Source: Clostridium_AT stratigraminis (GTDB lineage Bacteria; Bacillota; Clostridia; Clostridiales; Clostridiaceae). Taken from it: a DNA stretch of 64,000 nucleotides. This document shows positions 16,716 to 25,884 of this stretch, piece after piece. Position 1 is the stretch's first letter, and each line of letters begins with the position of its first letter. The DNA lies in the NCBI RefSeq assembly GCF_045310675.1, contig NZ_JBJHZZ010000010.1, forward strand, positions 53,842-117,841. The letters are read 5' to 3'. The notes under the pieces are model-generated. The model was not told the origin of the DNA. It was given only the letters and a program-made list of their open reading frames with translations, and ran no database searches. The position numbers and the translations under genes are program-made.

Positions 16716-16738
16716 CCGCGGCAAATCTTATGCTGCGG
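16716..16738. terminator. Weak hairpin between convergent patA and dapB
   Basis: CCGCGGCA pairs with TGCTGCGG (8 bp, one G-T). There is no clean T-run, so termination is uncertain. Confidence 0.4.
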
Positions 16739-16761
16739 CCCTTAATATTATTTTTATAAAA

Positions 16762-17517
16762 TTATAGGATATTCTCAAGCATATTATCCATAGAATAAAG
16801 ACCTGGTGATTTGCAGCACATAAACTCACAGGCTTTCAAGGCCCCAACTGCAAATACATCCCTTGAAACTGCAGTATGCTTAATTTCTATGGTTTCGCCT
16901 TGACCTGCAAATATTACTTCATGCTCACCTACAATACTGCCGCCGCGAACTGCATGTATTCCTATGTCTGTATGCTCTCTTTTGCTTATGCCTTCTCTTC
17001 CAAATTTAAAGATGGTCTCATCTGAAATGGCATCTTTAATTGTATTTGCAAGTAACAATGCAGTGCCGCTGGGGGAGTCGACCTTTTGATTGTGGTGTTT
17101 TTCAATTATTTCTATGTCATAATCCTTATATAAAAGAGCGCTAACCTTCTTTAATATATTATTTATAATATTAACTCCAAGAGACATATTTGCTGAGCGA
17201 AAAATTGGGATTTCATTGCTCATTTCTCTAATTTTTAATATTTGAGCTTCAGTGTATCCAGTAGTGCAAAGAACTAAGGAGGCTTTAGTAGCTTTTGCAT
17301 AGCTTAAAAGATCATCTAATGATTCTGGCCTGGAAAAGTCCAAAATAACATCAATTTTTTCTTTACAATCAAAAATGTTATTATAAACAGAATAATCCAT
17401 TGCGTCCTTCATTCTATCAACACCAGCTGCTATTTTTAGCTCCTCGAAATTTTTTGAAAGTGTAGTGACTGTTTTGCCCATTTTTCCTAAGCAGCCATTT
17501 AATAAAATTGTAACCAT
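16762..17517 (-). CDS. dapB: 4-hydroxy-tetrahydrodipicolinate reductase
   Basis: 251 residues, as in other Firmicutes and shorter than the 273-residue E. coli enzyme. The N-terminal Rossmann fold starts ILLNGCLGKMGKTV; the substrate site EKHHNQKVDSPSGTA carries the catalytic His and Lys, and the domain ends with HTAVSRDVFAVGAL. It reduces the DapA product with NAD(P)H. It is the last gene of the asd-dapA-dapB group on the minus strand, 93 nt downstream of dapA with a palindrome between them. Confidence 0.96.
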   Translation of the reverse strand: MVTILLNGCLGKMGKTVTTLSKNFEELKIAAGVDRMKDAMDYSVYNNIFDCKEKIDVILDFSRPESLDDLLSYAKATKASLVLCTTGYTEAQILKIREMSNEIPIFRSANMSLGVNIINNILKKVSALLYKDYDIEIIEKHHNQKVDSPSGTALLLANTIKDAISDETIFKFGREGISKREHTDIGIHAVRGGSIVGEHEVIFAGQGETIEIKHTAVSRDVFAVGALKACEFMCCKSPGLYSMDNMLENIL

Positions 17518-17571
17518 TTAATCAACTCCAATTAATTATTAGAATTTAAAAATCAAATTTGTGTCACGTGG

Positions 17572-17598
17572 AATCAGTGGAGACAGTCCCCACTGATT
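17572..17598. repeat. Palindrome with GACAGTCCCC core between dapA and dapB
   Basis: AATCAGTGG and CCACTGATT form a 9-bp stem around AGACAGTCC. It shares the GACAGTCCCC core and the AATCA...TGATT ends with the palindrome at 18545, so the two look like members of one small repeat family. Confidence 0.65.
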
Positions 17599-17610
17599 TT
17601 CCTCACTGAT

Positions 17611-18498
17611 TTAGCCTTCTATCTTAAGGCCATAAGCAGTTAATTCTCTCTTTAGAACTTCAAGATTACTATCCACCATTTCACATAAAGGCAGCCTTAA
17701 ACTTCCTACTTTCATCCCCATAAGATTCATAGCTGTTTTTACAGGTATAGGGTTCGTTTCAATGAAAAGAGCATCATTTAAAGCTAGGGTATCAAATTGA
17801 ATCTTTAAAGCTCTTTCATGATTCCCATTTAGATACTCCATACACATATTATGCATATCTTTAGGAATTACATTAGCAAGCACTGATATTACGCCAATAC
17901 CTCCTAGAGACATAATTGGAATTGTTTGATCATCATTACCGGAATATACATCTATTTTATCACCGCATAAGGCCTTCACCTTAGCTATTTGGCTGATGTT
18001 TCCGCTTGCTTCTTTTATTGCTGCAATATTTTTTATATCTGAAAGCTTAAGTAAGGTCTTAGGTTCCATGTTCATTCCAGTTCTTGAGGGCACGTTGTAG
18101 ATAATTATAGGAGTTTCAACGCTATTTGCTATTGCCTTAAAATGTTCAACTAAGCCCTTTTGAGTAGTTTTATTGTAATAAGGAGTAATTATGAGGAGCC
18201 CGTCAACTCCTATGCCTTCAGCCCATTTACTCATATTTATTGAAGCCTCAGTATTATTTGTTCCTGTGCCAGCAATTACTGGAATTCTTTTATTAACCTT
18301 ATCTACAGTAAATTTAATAGTTGCCTTTCTTTCTGCTTCACTCATAGTTGAAGCTTCTCCAGTAGTTCCGCAAACAATTATTGCGTCAGTCCCATTTTCA
18401 ATCTGCCATTCAATCAGCTGTTCTAATTTTTCATAATCAATACCTGTTTCTGTGAATGGAGTTATGATAGCTACACCTGAACCCTTGAAAATACTCAT
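17611..18498 (-). CDS. dapA: 4-hydroxy-tetrahydrodipicolinate synthase
   Basis: 295 residues, TIM-barrel lyase condensing pyruvate with aspartate semialdehyde. The Schiff-base lysine is K162 (IKEASGNI), the catalytic tyrosine Y134 lies in YNVPSRTG, and the CGTTGEASTMS loop (43-53) binds the pyruvate carboxylate. SD AGGAGG precedes the ATG. It lies between asd and dapB on the minus strand, separated from both by short gaps holding related palindromes. Confidence 0.97.
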   Translation of the reverse strand: MSIFKGSGVAIITPFTETGIDYEKLEQLIEWQIENGTDAIIVCGTTGEASTMSEAERKATIKFTVDKVNKRIPVIAGTGTNNTEASINMSKWAEGIGVDGLLIITPYYNKTTQKGLVEHFKAIANSVETPIIIYNVPSRTGMNMEPKTLLKLSDIKNIAAIKEASGNISQIAKVKALCGDKIDVYSGNDDQTIPIMSLGGIGVISVLANVIPKDMHNMCMEYLNGNHERALKIQFDTLALNDALFIETNPIPVKTAMNLMGMKVGSLRLPLCEMVDSNLEVLKRELTAYGLKIEG

Positions 18499-18544
18499 TG
18501 TAATTCCTCCTATAATATAAATTTTAACTTTTAAGAATTCAAAG

Positions 18545-18571
18545 AATCAAAGGGGACAGTCCCCTTTGATT
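18545..18571. repeat. Perfect palindrome with GGGGACAGTCCCC core between asd and dapA
   Basis: 27-nt perfect inverted repeat: AATCAAAGGGGAC, central A, GTCCCCTTTGATT. There is no T-run after it on the minus strand, so it is not a standard terminator. GGGGACAGTCCCC-type palindromes recur in many genomes as REP-like repeats; that link is from general knowledge. Confidence 0.8.
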
Positions 18572-18638
18572 AAGTTTAATAATAAAAATTAGGTTAAGTC
18601 TTTTAATACTTTAATTTACTAAATTGTTTTAATTTTAT

Positions 18639-19634
18639 CTATTTCTCGTCATTTATAATGCATTCTGCAATTTGTACTGCATTTGAAGCAGCTCCTTTTC
18701 GAATATTATCAGCTACAACCCATAAATTAAGACCGTTTTCAAGACTGAAGTCCCTTCTAATTCTTCCTACATAGACTTCATCATGTCCAGCTGCATCAAT
18801 TGGCATAGGATAAACCAAGTTTTTCACATCATCTTTTAAGACAATTCCTTTAGAATTACTATAAAGCTCGAAAATATCTTCAATAGCAAAGTTTTTATTA
18901 AGTTCAACATTAATACTTTCACTATGGCCATAATATACAGGAACTCTAACCGTTGTAGCTGTTATTTTTAACTTATCATCATGGAGAATTTTTATTGTTT
19001 CATTAACCATTTTCATTTCTTCCTTTGTATAGCCATTTTCCATAAAAACATCAATATGTGGAAGAATATTACCTGCAATAGCATAAGGAAACTTTTTAGG
19101 TTCTAATCCTTTTAAACCTTCTTCTAAATCCTTATAGCCGGACATACCAGCACCTGACACAGCTTGATAAGTAGAGTAAACTATTCGTTTAATGCCATAT
19201 TTATCATAAAGGGGTTTAAGTGCAACTACAGCTTGTATTGTGGAGCAATTTGGGTTTGCAATAATCCCTTTGTGCAACTTTAAGTCTTCAGGGTTAACTT
19301 CTGGCACAACCAGGGGAACCTCTGGATTCATTCTCCAAGCACTGCTGTTATCTATTACAACTGCTTTATACTTTGCAAAAATTGGGGCAAATTGAAGGCT
19401 GATATCTCCGCCAGCAGAAAATAGTGCAAAATCTATTTTTTTATTTTTTATATTATCTTCTTTAAGCTCCTCAACTGTTATATCCATACCTTTATAAGTT
19501 ATCTTTAAACCAGCTGACTTTTTAGAAGCATAAAAATATATTTTATCTACCGGAAAGTTTCTCTCCTCTAATACCTCAATAAATTTTCTTCCAACCATAC
19601 CAGTGGAGCCAACTACTGCTACATTATAGTTCAT
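18639..19634 (-). CDS. asd: Aspartate-semialdehyde dehydrogenase
   Basis: 331 residues. It makes aspartate semialdehyde, the branch point to lysine/DAP, threonine and methionine. The NADP-binding GSTGMVG is at 9-15, the catalytic Cys is C130 in ANPNCSTIQ, and a YQAVSGAGMSG segment and a VRVPVYYGHSE motif follow. SD AGGAGG lies before the ATG, supplied by a copy of the SD-palindrome repeat. First gene of asd-dapA-dapB. Confidence 0.97.
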   Translation of the reverse strand: MNYNVAVVGSTGMVGRKFIEVLEERNFPVDKIYFYASKKSAGLKITYKGMDITVEELKEDNIKNKKIDFALFSAGGDISLQFAPIFAKYKAVVIDNSSAWRMNPEVPLVVPEVNPEDLKLHKGIIANPNCSTIQAVVALKPLYDKYGIKRIVYSTYQAVSGAGMSGYKDLEEGLKGLEPKKFPYAIAGNILPHIDVFMENGYTKEEMKMVNETIKILHDDKLKITATTVRVPVYYGHSESINVELNKNFAIEDIFELYSNSKGIVLKDDVKNLVYPMPIDAAGHDEVYVGRIRRDFSLENGLNLWVVADNIRKGAASNAVQIAECIINDEK

Positions 19635-19641
19635 ATTAAAA

Positions 19642-19692
19642 CCTCCTTGTATTCCTTATTCTGCACTACACAATATTAATTGTGCAGCTCCC
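19642..19692 (-). repeat. SD-palindrome unit before asd (minus strand)
   Basis: Read on the minus strand: a GGGAG remnant (19688-19692), hairpin CTGCACAAT / ATTGTGTAG (19666-19687), linker TGCAGAATAAGG, then AATACAAGGAGG (19642-19653), which is the SD of asd. The unit follows the orientation of its downstream gene. Confidence 0.8.
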
Positions 19693-19903
19693 AGAAAAAT
19701 CTATACTATATTATATAATTATTATTTATAAAATTATATAGTTTTTTATTAAAAAGAAAATTTATTAAGAAAATTAATAAATTGATAAAAAATAGCACAA
19801 ATTTATAAAAAATCAAATTAGTTTTGAATTTATACATTCATGTATCAGAAAATTTAAAATTAATATTAGACATAGTTATTAAAATAACAAGGCAATATGT
19901 AGA

Positions 19904-19933
19904 TTGACAAGCTTTATTAAATTATGCTACTAT
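19904..19933 (+). promoter_or_regulatory. Candidate sigma-A promoter of the opp operon
   Basis: TTGACA (19904-19909), 18-nt spacer, TACTAT (19928-19933). It would give a leader of about 265 nt before oppA. Confidence 0.5.
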
Positions 19934-20153
19934 GTAAAAAATGAAATAAGGAGAACGGCTGTATTCAATAGTTCAACTATTTTGTCTTTATTTGTTGTTT
20001 TATGTAGATAAAATTAATTAAACATTAGTTTTAAAAAGAGCAACGATTTTAAAAATAGAGAAAAAAATAAATTTTCAGCAAATTAAAGCAGGAATTTTTG
20101 TTTTTAAGTTGAATATATTATATAAGCTATTTGAGTTTATTATTTTTTGATGT

Positions 20154-20173
20154 AATAAGTAGTAATACTTATT
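20154..20173 (+). promoter_or_regulatory. GUAA-loop hairpin in the oppA leader
   Basis: AATAAGTA (20154-20161), GTAA tetraloop, TACTTATT (20166-20173). GNRA tetraloops are unusually stable. It lies about 20 nt before the oppA SD (AAAGGGGG) and could influence ribosome access or mRNA stability. Confidence 0.45.
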
Positions 20174-20205
20174 ATGATAGATACAATAAAAGGGGGAATT
20201 AATAA

Positions 20206-21936
20206 ATGAAAAGTAAAAAAGTATTGGCAGCAGTAATAACAGCTGCACTACTAGCAACTTCTTTGTTAGCAGGCTGCGGAAGCAAACCAGAAACAAATAC
20301 ACCAGCTGCAACAGACAAAAAGGATGCAGATCAAACATTAAACGTTCTAGGGTATGATTTTAAAACCCTTGACCCAGCATTAGCAAGTGATACTGAAACC
20401 TTTACAACCTACACTGCAGTTTATGAAGCTCTTACAAGAGAAGTCATGAAAGATGGTAAGGTTACAACTGAACTTGCCGGGGCAGAAAAAATTGATACTA
20501 ACGCTGATAAAACAGTTTACACCTTCCATTTAAGAAAGGATGCAAAATGGTCAGACGGACAGCCAGTAACTGCAAAAGACTATGTATTTAACTGGAAGAG
20601 ACAAGCTGATCCTAAAAATGGTGCAGACTATATGACTTTCTTAGCTGAAATTGGCATTAAAGGTGCTGATGAGCTATTAGCTGCTGTAGATAAAAACCAA
20701 ACTGATAAATATCAAAGCTTATTAGATAATCTTGGACTAAAAGCAGTAGATGATTATACCTTTGAAGTTACTTTAAAGGCTCCTACAGCTTACTTTGAAA
20801 GTGCAATTGCATTTAAAGGCTTAGCTCCAGCTAGAGAAGATATTGCTAAGAAATTAGGAGACAAATATGGTTCTGATTATACAACTATGGTTTATAACGG
20901 ACCATTTGTAATTTCTAGCTACCAACCAAATTCAAAAATAGTTTACACTAAAAATGATAAATATTGGGATGCAAAAGATATATCTTTAACTACAGTTAAT
21001 GCTCCAATAGTTACAGAACCAGCAACTATGGTTAAGATGCTTCAAAGTAAAGAGTTAGACCTTCTAACTACTAGTATAGTAGGTGATGACTTAACTACAT
21101 TAAAGAAAGCAGCTGATGCTGGAGAATATACTTATCAATCTGGTTATGATACATCAGCATTCTTCTTATATTTAAATGTAGGAAAGACAAAGAACTTTAC
21201 ACCTAGCCCAGCTATGAAAAGCCAAAAGGTTAGAGAAGCATTATCTCTAGGCTTAAACAGACAAGAGTTCTTAGATGTTGTTTACAAGAGAAACTTCCCA
21301 TCAAATGGCATAGTTCCAAATGGAATTATGGCAGGTGACAAGGATTATAGAAAAGACGTTCCAGAACCATTAAAGGCAGTAAAAGACGATGCAAAGACAT
21401 TAATGACAGAAGGATTAAAAGAAGTTGGTATTACTGACCCGTCAAAAGTTACTTTAACTCTACTTTTAGGTAAGTCTTCAGCTATTACAAAAGCTACAGG
21501 AGACTACCTGCAAAAGACTTATAAAGATGAGTTTGGAATAAATATTAAACAAGTATTTAATGTTGACTCACCAACATACTTTAAAGACAGAACAGATGGA
21601 AAATTTGACTTATGTGCAGGCGGTTGGGGTGCAGACTATAACGACGTTCATTCCTTCTTTGCTGTATTCTTAAGCAACAGCGGTAATAACAATGGTGGCT
21701 ACAATAACCCTGACTATGATAAATTAGTAAAAGAAGCAGGAGCATCTGCAGATTCAGCAGTGAGAGAAAACAACTACAAACAAGCTGAAGATTTATTAAT
21801 TGCAAAAGATGCAGCTGTTATTCCAACTTACTATAGAGATATAAATGCATTTATTCATACTTATGTTAAAGGCCTTTATATTCAAAAGTTTGGTGGATAC
21901 TATGACTTTACAAGAGCTTATGTTTCCGGGAAATAG
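20206..21936 (+). CDS. oppA: Oligopeptide ABC transporter substrate-binding lipoprotein
   Basis: 576 residues, solute-binding protein family 5. The signal peptide ends in the lipobox SLLAGC with lipidation at C24, so the protein is tethered outside the membrane and delivers peptides to OppBC. The domain begins near LNVLGYDFKTLDPALASD, with WSDGQPVTAKDYVFNWKRQ typical of this family, and ends with the DNA-order partner oppB 72 nt later. The intercistronic hairpin probably lets oppA be made in excess over the membrane subunits. Confidence 0.93.
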   Translation: MKSKKVLAAVITAALLATSLLAGCGSKPETNTPAATDKKDADQTLNVLGYDFKTLDPALASDTETFTTYTAVYEALTREVMKDGKVTTELAGAEKIDTNADKTVYTFHLRKDAKWSDGQPVTAKDYVFNWKRQADPKNGADYMTFLAEIGIKGADELLAAVDKNQTDKYQSLLDNLGLKAVDDYTFEVTLKAPTAYFESAIAFKGLAPAREDIAKKLGDKYGSDYTTMVYNGPFVISSYQPNSKIVYTKNDKYWDAKDISLTTVNAPIVTEPATMVKMLQSKELDLLTTSIVGDDLTTLKKAADAGEYTYQSGYDTSAFFLYLNVGKTKNFTPSPAMKSQKVREALSLGLNRQEFLDVVYKRNFPSNGIVPNGIMAGDKDYRKDVPEPLKAVKDDAKTLMTEGLKEVGITDPSKVTLTLLLGKSSAITKATGDYLQKTYKDEFGINIKQVFNVDSPTYFKDRTDGKFDLCAGGWGADYNDVHSFFAVFLSNSGNNNGGYNNPDYDKLVKEAGASADSAVRENNYKQAEDLLIAKDAAVIPTYYRDINAFIHTYVKGLYIQKFGGYYDFTRAYVSGK

Positions 21937-21952
21937 TAAATAACTAAATTAT

Positions 21953-21982
21953 ATATCAACAGGGCAACTGCCCTGTTGATAT
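21953..21982 (+). promoter_or_regulatory. oppA-oppB intercistronic hairpin
   Basis: ATATCAACAGGGCA and TGCCCTGTTGATAT are perfectly complementary with a two-base centre, giving a stem of about 13 bp. There is no T-run, so it is more likely an mRNA-stabilising or processing hairpin than a full terminator. Confidence 0.7.
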
Positions 21983-22008
21983 TCATGCTCTAAGGCGGGG
22001 GGAAGAAT

Positions 22009-22959
22009 ATGGCTAAATATATATTGAAAAGAATAGGACTTATGTTAGTAACTTTGTGGGTAGTAGCTACTTTGACTTTTATTCTTATAAATAGCATCCC
22101 AGGTGATCCTATAATGACAAAGGCAAGGGTACTGCCAGAAGCTACAGTAAAAGTTATAAGGGCAAAATACAAACTTGATCAGCCGCTATATGTTAGATAT
22201 GGCGATTATCTTAAAAATTTATTAACTGGCAATATGGGTGAATCCATAATATATCCAGGAAGAACTGTTAATAGTCTGCTAAAGGCTGAGTTTCCAGTAA
22301 CCTTAAGACTTGGCTTACAAGCTATTGCATTTGGACTCATAGTTGGTCTACTTTTAGGTATAGTTGCAGCCTTAAAGAGAAATTCATGGATTGATTACTT
22401 AGTTATTTTAATTGCAATATTAGGGGTATCTATTCCAGCCTTTGTACTGGCCCTCTTATTTCAACTTGGTTTCGGTGGAAAATACGGGCTGCCAACTGTA
22501 GGATGGGGCGCTCATACCTACTTCTTTACAGCCTTTAAATATACATTAATGCCATCCTTAGCACTAAGCTTTGGTAGCATTGCAAGCTTTGCAAGATATT
22601 CAAAGTCTTCAATACTAGATGTATTAAATCAAGATTATATTCTAACAGCTAAGGCAAAGGGTGTTGCACAAGTACCTTTAACCTTAAAACATATTTTAAA
22701 AAATGCATTAGTTCCTGTTATTTCCGTGCTTGGACCTAGAATTGCTTATGTTCTAATGGGTTCCATAGTAATAGAACAAATATTCGCAATACCAGGAATA
22801 GGAAGAGAACTTGTAAATTCAATAACTAACAGAGATTATACCGTTATTATGTCCCTTACAGTTTTCTTTGCCTTCATTTATATAGTAGCTCAATTATTGG
22901 CGGATATTGCCTACGTTATAGTGGATCCAAAAATGAAATTGACTGATTCTAAGGAGTAG
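22009..22959 (+). CDS. oppB: Oligopeptide ABC transporter permease
   Basis: 316 residues with about six transmembrane segments and the ABC permease coupling loop (AKAKGVAQVPLTLKHILKNA), which contacts the ATPases. The start MAKYILKRIGLMLV and an FxLINSIPGDP segment are typical of OppB/DppB. SD GGGGGGAAG precedes the ATG. Forms the heterodimeric channel with OppC. Confidence 0.95.
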   Translation: MAKYILKRIGLMLVTLWVVATLTFILINSIPGDPIMTKARVLPEATVKVIRAKYKLDQPLYVRYGDYLKNLLTGNMGESIIYPGRTVNSLLKAEFPVTLRLGLQAIAFGLIVGLLLGIVAALKRNSWIDYLVILIAILGVSIPAFVLALLFQLGFGGKYGLPTVGWGAHTYFFTAFKYTLMPSLALSFGSIASFARYSKSSILDVLNQDYILTAKAKGVAQVPLTLKHILKNALVPVISVLGPRIAYVLMGSIVIEQIFAIPGIGRELVNSITNRDYTVIMSLTVFFAFIYIVAQLLADIAYVIVDPKMKLTDSKE

Positions 22960-22970
22960 AGGTGAAACTT

Positions 22971-23885
22971 ATGTTACTAGATAAAAGCAAGTTTGAAATA
23001 TTGGGAGCTTTTGATGCAGAAGCAGAAAAAATAAACAGACCAGCTATAACCTTTTGGAAGGATGCTTGGAGAAGGTTAAAAAAGAATCCTGTTGCAATGT
23101 TATCACTAGGGTTTTTAATATTAGTAATTTTAGCTTGTGTAATTGGACCTTATTTAGCTCCTCACAAGTTTGATACTCAAGATTACAAACTTTTAGATAA
23201 AGCCCCTTTTGGAAACTACTGGTTTGGAACTGATAATGTTGGTAGAGACCTATTTGCAAGAACCTTAATTGGAGGCAGAGTTTCTCTTATTATAGGATTT
23301 ATAGGTACAGCAGTTGAATTAGTATTTGGCTGCATATATGGTGGTATAAGCGGCTACTTTGGCGGAATAGTTGATACAATAATGATGAGAGTTCTTGAAA
23401 TATTTGCTACTGTACCATATTTAATAGTTGTTATATTATTACTTATTGTTTTGCCTCCTGGTATAGGAACCTTAATACTTGCATTAGTTATTACAGGCTG
23501 GATGACAATAGCCCGTCTTATAAGAGGACAAGTTATGCAGCTTAAAACTTCAGAATATGTTATGGCGGCTAAGGCCCTTGGTGCAAGTCCTACTAGAATA
23601 ATTTCAAAACATTTAATTCCAAATACAATTGGTGTAATTATAGTATATGTGTCTATGGATGTACCGGGATATATATTTGACGAAGCCTATTTAAGCTTCT
23701 TAGGCTTAGGTATTCAACCTCCAAACACAAGCTGGGGTGCATTGGTATTTGCAGGACAGGGAGCTATGACAAATCATCCTCATGAACTTATTTTCCCTGC
23801 TGTAGCAATAAGTTTAACTATTCTCGCATTTAATTTACTAGGTGATGGTTTAAGAGACGCACTAGATCCAAAGCTTCGTCAGTAA
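22971..23885 (+). CDS. oppC: Oligopeptide ABC transporter permease
   Basis: 304 residues from the ATG at 22971 (SD GAGGTG, 6 nt spacing); a GTG at 22962 is a possible alternative start adding three residues. The N-terminal KDAWRRLKKNPVAMLSL and the YWFGTDNVGRDLFAR motif are OppC/DppC signatures. The EAA coupling loop AAKALGASPTRIISKHLIPN is present. Five to six membrane segments. Eleven nt after oppB. Confidence 0.95.
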   Translation: MLLDKSKFEILGAFDAEAEKINRPAITFWKDAWRRLKKNPVAMLSLGFLILVILACVIGPYLAPHKFDTQDYKLLDKAPFGNYWFGTDNVGRDLFARTLIGGRVSLIIGFIGTAVELVFGCIYGGISGYFGGIVDTIMMRVLEIFATVPYLIVVILLLIVLPPGIGTLILALVITGWMTIARLIRGQVMQLKTSEYVMAAKALGASPTRIISKHLIPNTIGVIIVYVSMDVPGYIFDEAYLSFLGLGIQPPNTSWGALVFAGQGAMTNHPHELIFPAVAISLTILAFNLLGDGLRDALDPKLRQ

Positions 23886-23897
23886 GGAGGAAAGAAA

Positions 23898-24929
23898 ATG
23901 GACAAAATATTAGAGGTTAAAAACCTAAGGGTTTCATATCATACCTACGCAGGAGAAGTTCAATCAGTAAGAGGTATAGATTTTTTCTTAAACAAAGGTG
24001 AGACTCTGGCTATAGTTGGAGAATCAGGCTGTGGAAAATCAGTTACATCTAAGTCTCTTATGAGACTAATTCAAACACCTCCTGGAGAAATTAAGGAAGG
24101 TTCAGAAATACTATTTAATGGACAAGATATATTAAAAATGGATGAAAATGCCTTAAGAGAACTTAGAGGATCAGATATAAGCATGATTTTCCAAGACCCA
24201 ATGACTTCCTTAAATCCTACCATGACTGTAGGAGATCAAATAGCAGAATCTTTAATAATACACAGAGGCTTGTCAAAGGCAGAAGCCTTTGAGGAAGCTG
24301 TTAAAATGCTAAAGCTTGTTAATATTCCAAATGCTGATAAAAGAGCAAAACAGTATCCTCATGAATTTTCAGGCGGCATGAGACAAAGGGCAATGATAGC
24401 TATAGCTCTTGCCTGCAATCCTAAAATATTAATAGCAGATGAACCTACAACTGCTCTAGATGTAACTATACAGGCACAAATCATGGATCTTATTAAAGAT
24501 CTTCAAGACAAGCTTGGTTCTGCTGTAATTCTTATTACACATGACCTTGGCGTTGTAGCAGATTTTGCAGATAAAATTCAAGTAATGTATTCAGGTTTAA
24601 TTATAGAAAGAGGAACTGTGAATGAATTATTTTATAACCCACAGCATCCATATACTTGGGCATTATTAAGAGCTGTTCCAAGACTTTCAACTGAACACAA
24701 GGATACACTATATGCAATAAAAGGCACACCTCCTGACTTATTAAATCCCCCTGTTGGATGTCCTTTTGCAGCAAGATGTGATCATGCTATGGCAATTTGT
24801 AAGGAAGCTATGCCTGAAACTACTGTGCTTTCTCCAACTCACTCAGTTAATTGCTGGTTACAACATCCATATGCACCAAAAGTAGCTAAACCAGACGGTA
24901 TTGGAGGTACAGCAAATGAGTCAAAATAA
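23898..24929 (+). CDS. oppD: Oligopeptide ABC transporter ATPase
   Basis: 343 residues. Walker A GESGCGKSVTSKS, signature FSGGMRQR, Walker B ILIADEPTTALD, H-loop ITHDLGVVADFAD. The C-terminal extension has the oligopeptide-transporter cysteine motif (NPPVGCPFAARCDHA, then C and C), which in related OppD/DppD proteins holds a [4Fe-4S] cluster. SD AAGGAGG. Pairs with OppF, whose start overlaps its 3' end. Confidence 0.96.
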   Translation: MDKILEVKNLRVSYHTYAGEVQSVRGIDFFLNKGETLAIVGESGCGKSVTSKSLMRLIQTPPGEIKEGSEILFNGQDILKMDENALRELRGSDISMIFQDPMTSLNPTMTVGDQIAESLIIHRGLSKAEAFEEAVKMLKLVNIPNADKRAKQYPHEFSGGMRQRAMIAIALACNPKILIADEPTTALDVTIQAQIMDLIKDLQDKLGSAVILITHDLGVVADFADKIQVMYSGLIIERGTVNELFYNPQHPYTWALLRAVPRLSTEHKDTLYAIKGTPPDLLNPPVGCPFAARCDHAMAICKEAMPETTVLSPTHSVNCWLQHPYAPKVAKPDGIGGTANESK

Positions 24930-25884
24930 GGAAAACAAAGTTTTAATAGAAGTCAAAAATTTAAAGAAATATTTTAAAGTAGGGCCTAACGCTATACTTA
25001 AGGCTGTAGATGATGTTAGCTTTACTATTAATAAAGGTGAAACTCTTGGACTTGTTGGGGAATCAGGCTGTGGTAAAACTACCTGCGGAAGGACGGTTAT
25101 GGGTTTATATCCTGCTACCTCTGGAGAAGTTTTATTCGATGGAGTGGATATTCATAACTCAAATTCTAAGCAAAAGAAAGAGTTTACTAGAAAAGCACAA
25201 ATAATATTTCAAGATCCATATGCATCCTTGAATCCAAGAATGACAGTTGGAGATATTATTGCTGAAGGTATAGAAATACATGGCTTATATACAGGTCAAG
25301 AAAAAATTGATAAAATTTATAACTTACTTGAACTTGTTGGATTAAATAAGGAGCATGCTTCTAGATTTCCTCATGAATTCTCTGGCGGGCAAAGACAGAG
25401 AATAGGAATAGCTAGAGCACTTGCTATAGAACCAGAATTTATAGTTTGTGATGAGCCTATATCAGCACTAGATGTATCTATACAGGCTCAGGTTGTAAAC
25501 TTACTAATAAAGCTTCAAAGGGAACTTGGACTTACCTATTTGTTTATAGCTCATGACCTTTCAATGGTTAAGCATATATCAGATAGAGTAGGAGTTATGT
25601 ATTTAGGTACTATGGTGGAGCTTGCCAGCAGCCATGATTTATATGCTAAACCGCTTCATCCATATACTCAAGCTTTACTTTCGGCTATTCCAATTCCAGA
25701 TCCGGAAACTGAAAAGAATAGAAAGAGAATAATGCTTGAAGGTGAAGTACCAAGTCCTATAAATCCAAAGCCAGGCTGTAGATTTGCTGCAAGATGCAGA
25801 TATGCTAAACCAATTTGCAGCGAAGTAACACCAGAATTTAAAGAAGTTGAAAAAGAGCATTTTGTTGCATGTCATTTATTTTAA
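24916..25884 (+). CDS. oppF: Oligopeptide ABC transporter ATPase
   Basis: 322 residues. Walker A GESGCGKTTCGR, signature FSGGQRQRIGIARAL, Walker B FIVCDEPISALD, H-loop IAHDLSMVKHISD, and the same C-terminal Cys-rich extension (KPGCRFAARC). The ATG at 24916 is used because GGAGGT (24903-24908) is its SD; a TTG at 24901 overlaps that SD. It overlaps oppD by 14 nt, indicating coupled translation. A terminator follows directly. Confidence 0.95.
   Translation: MSQNKENKVLIEVKNLKKYFKVGPNAILKAVDDVSFTINKGETLGLVGESGCGKTTCGRTVMGLYPATSGEVLFDGVDIHNSNSKQKKEFTRKAQIIFQDPYASLNPRMTVGDIIAEGIEIHGLYTGQEKIDKIYNLLELVGLNKEHASRFPHEFSGGQRQRIGIARALAIEPEFIVCDEPISALDVSIQAQVVNLLIKLQRELGLTYLFIAHDLSMVKHISDRVGVMYLGTMVELASSHDLYAKPLHPYTQALLSAIPIPDPETEKNRKRIMLEGEVPSPINPKPGCRFAARCRYAKPICSEVTPEFKEVEKEHFVACHLF

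Larger units (their letters stand above)
19693..20205. other. 513-bp AT-rich gap between asd and oppA
   Basis: It contains the oppA promoter candidate at 19904-19933, a small hairpin AATAGT / ACTATT near 19971, and the GUAA-loop hairpin at 20154. I see no lysine riboswitch on the asd side and no open frame that looks coding. Confidence 0.6.

Noticed and set aside
19635..19900. Lysine riboswitch upstream of asd
   Set aside because: The minus-strand leader is short, AT-rich and holds only the SD-palindrome unit; none of the conserved riboswitch core is visible.
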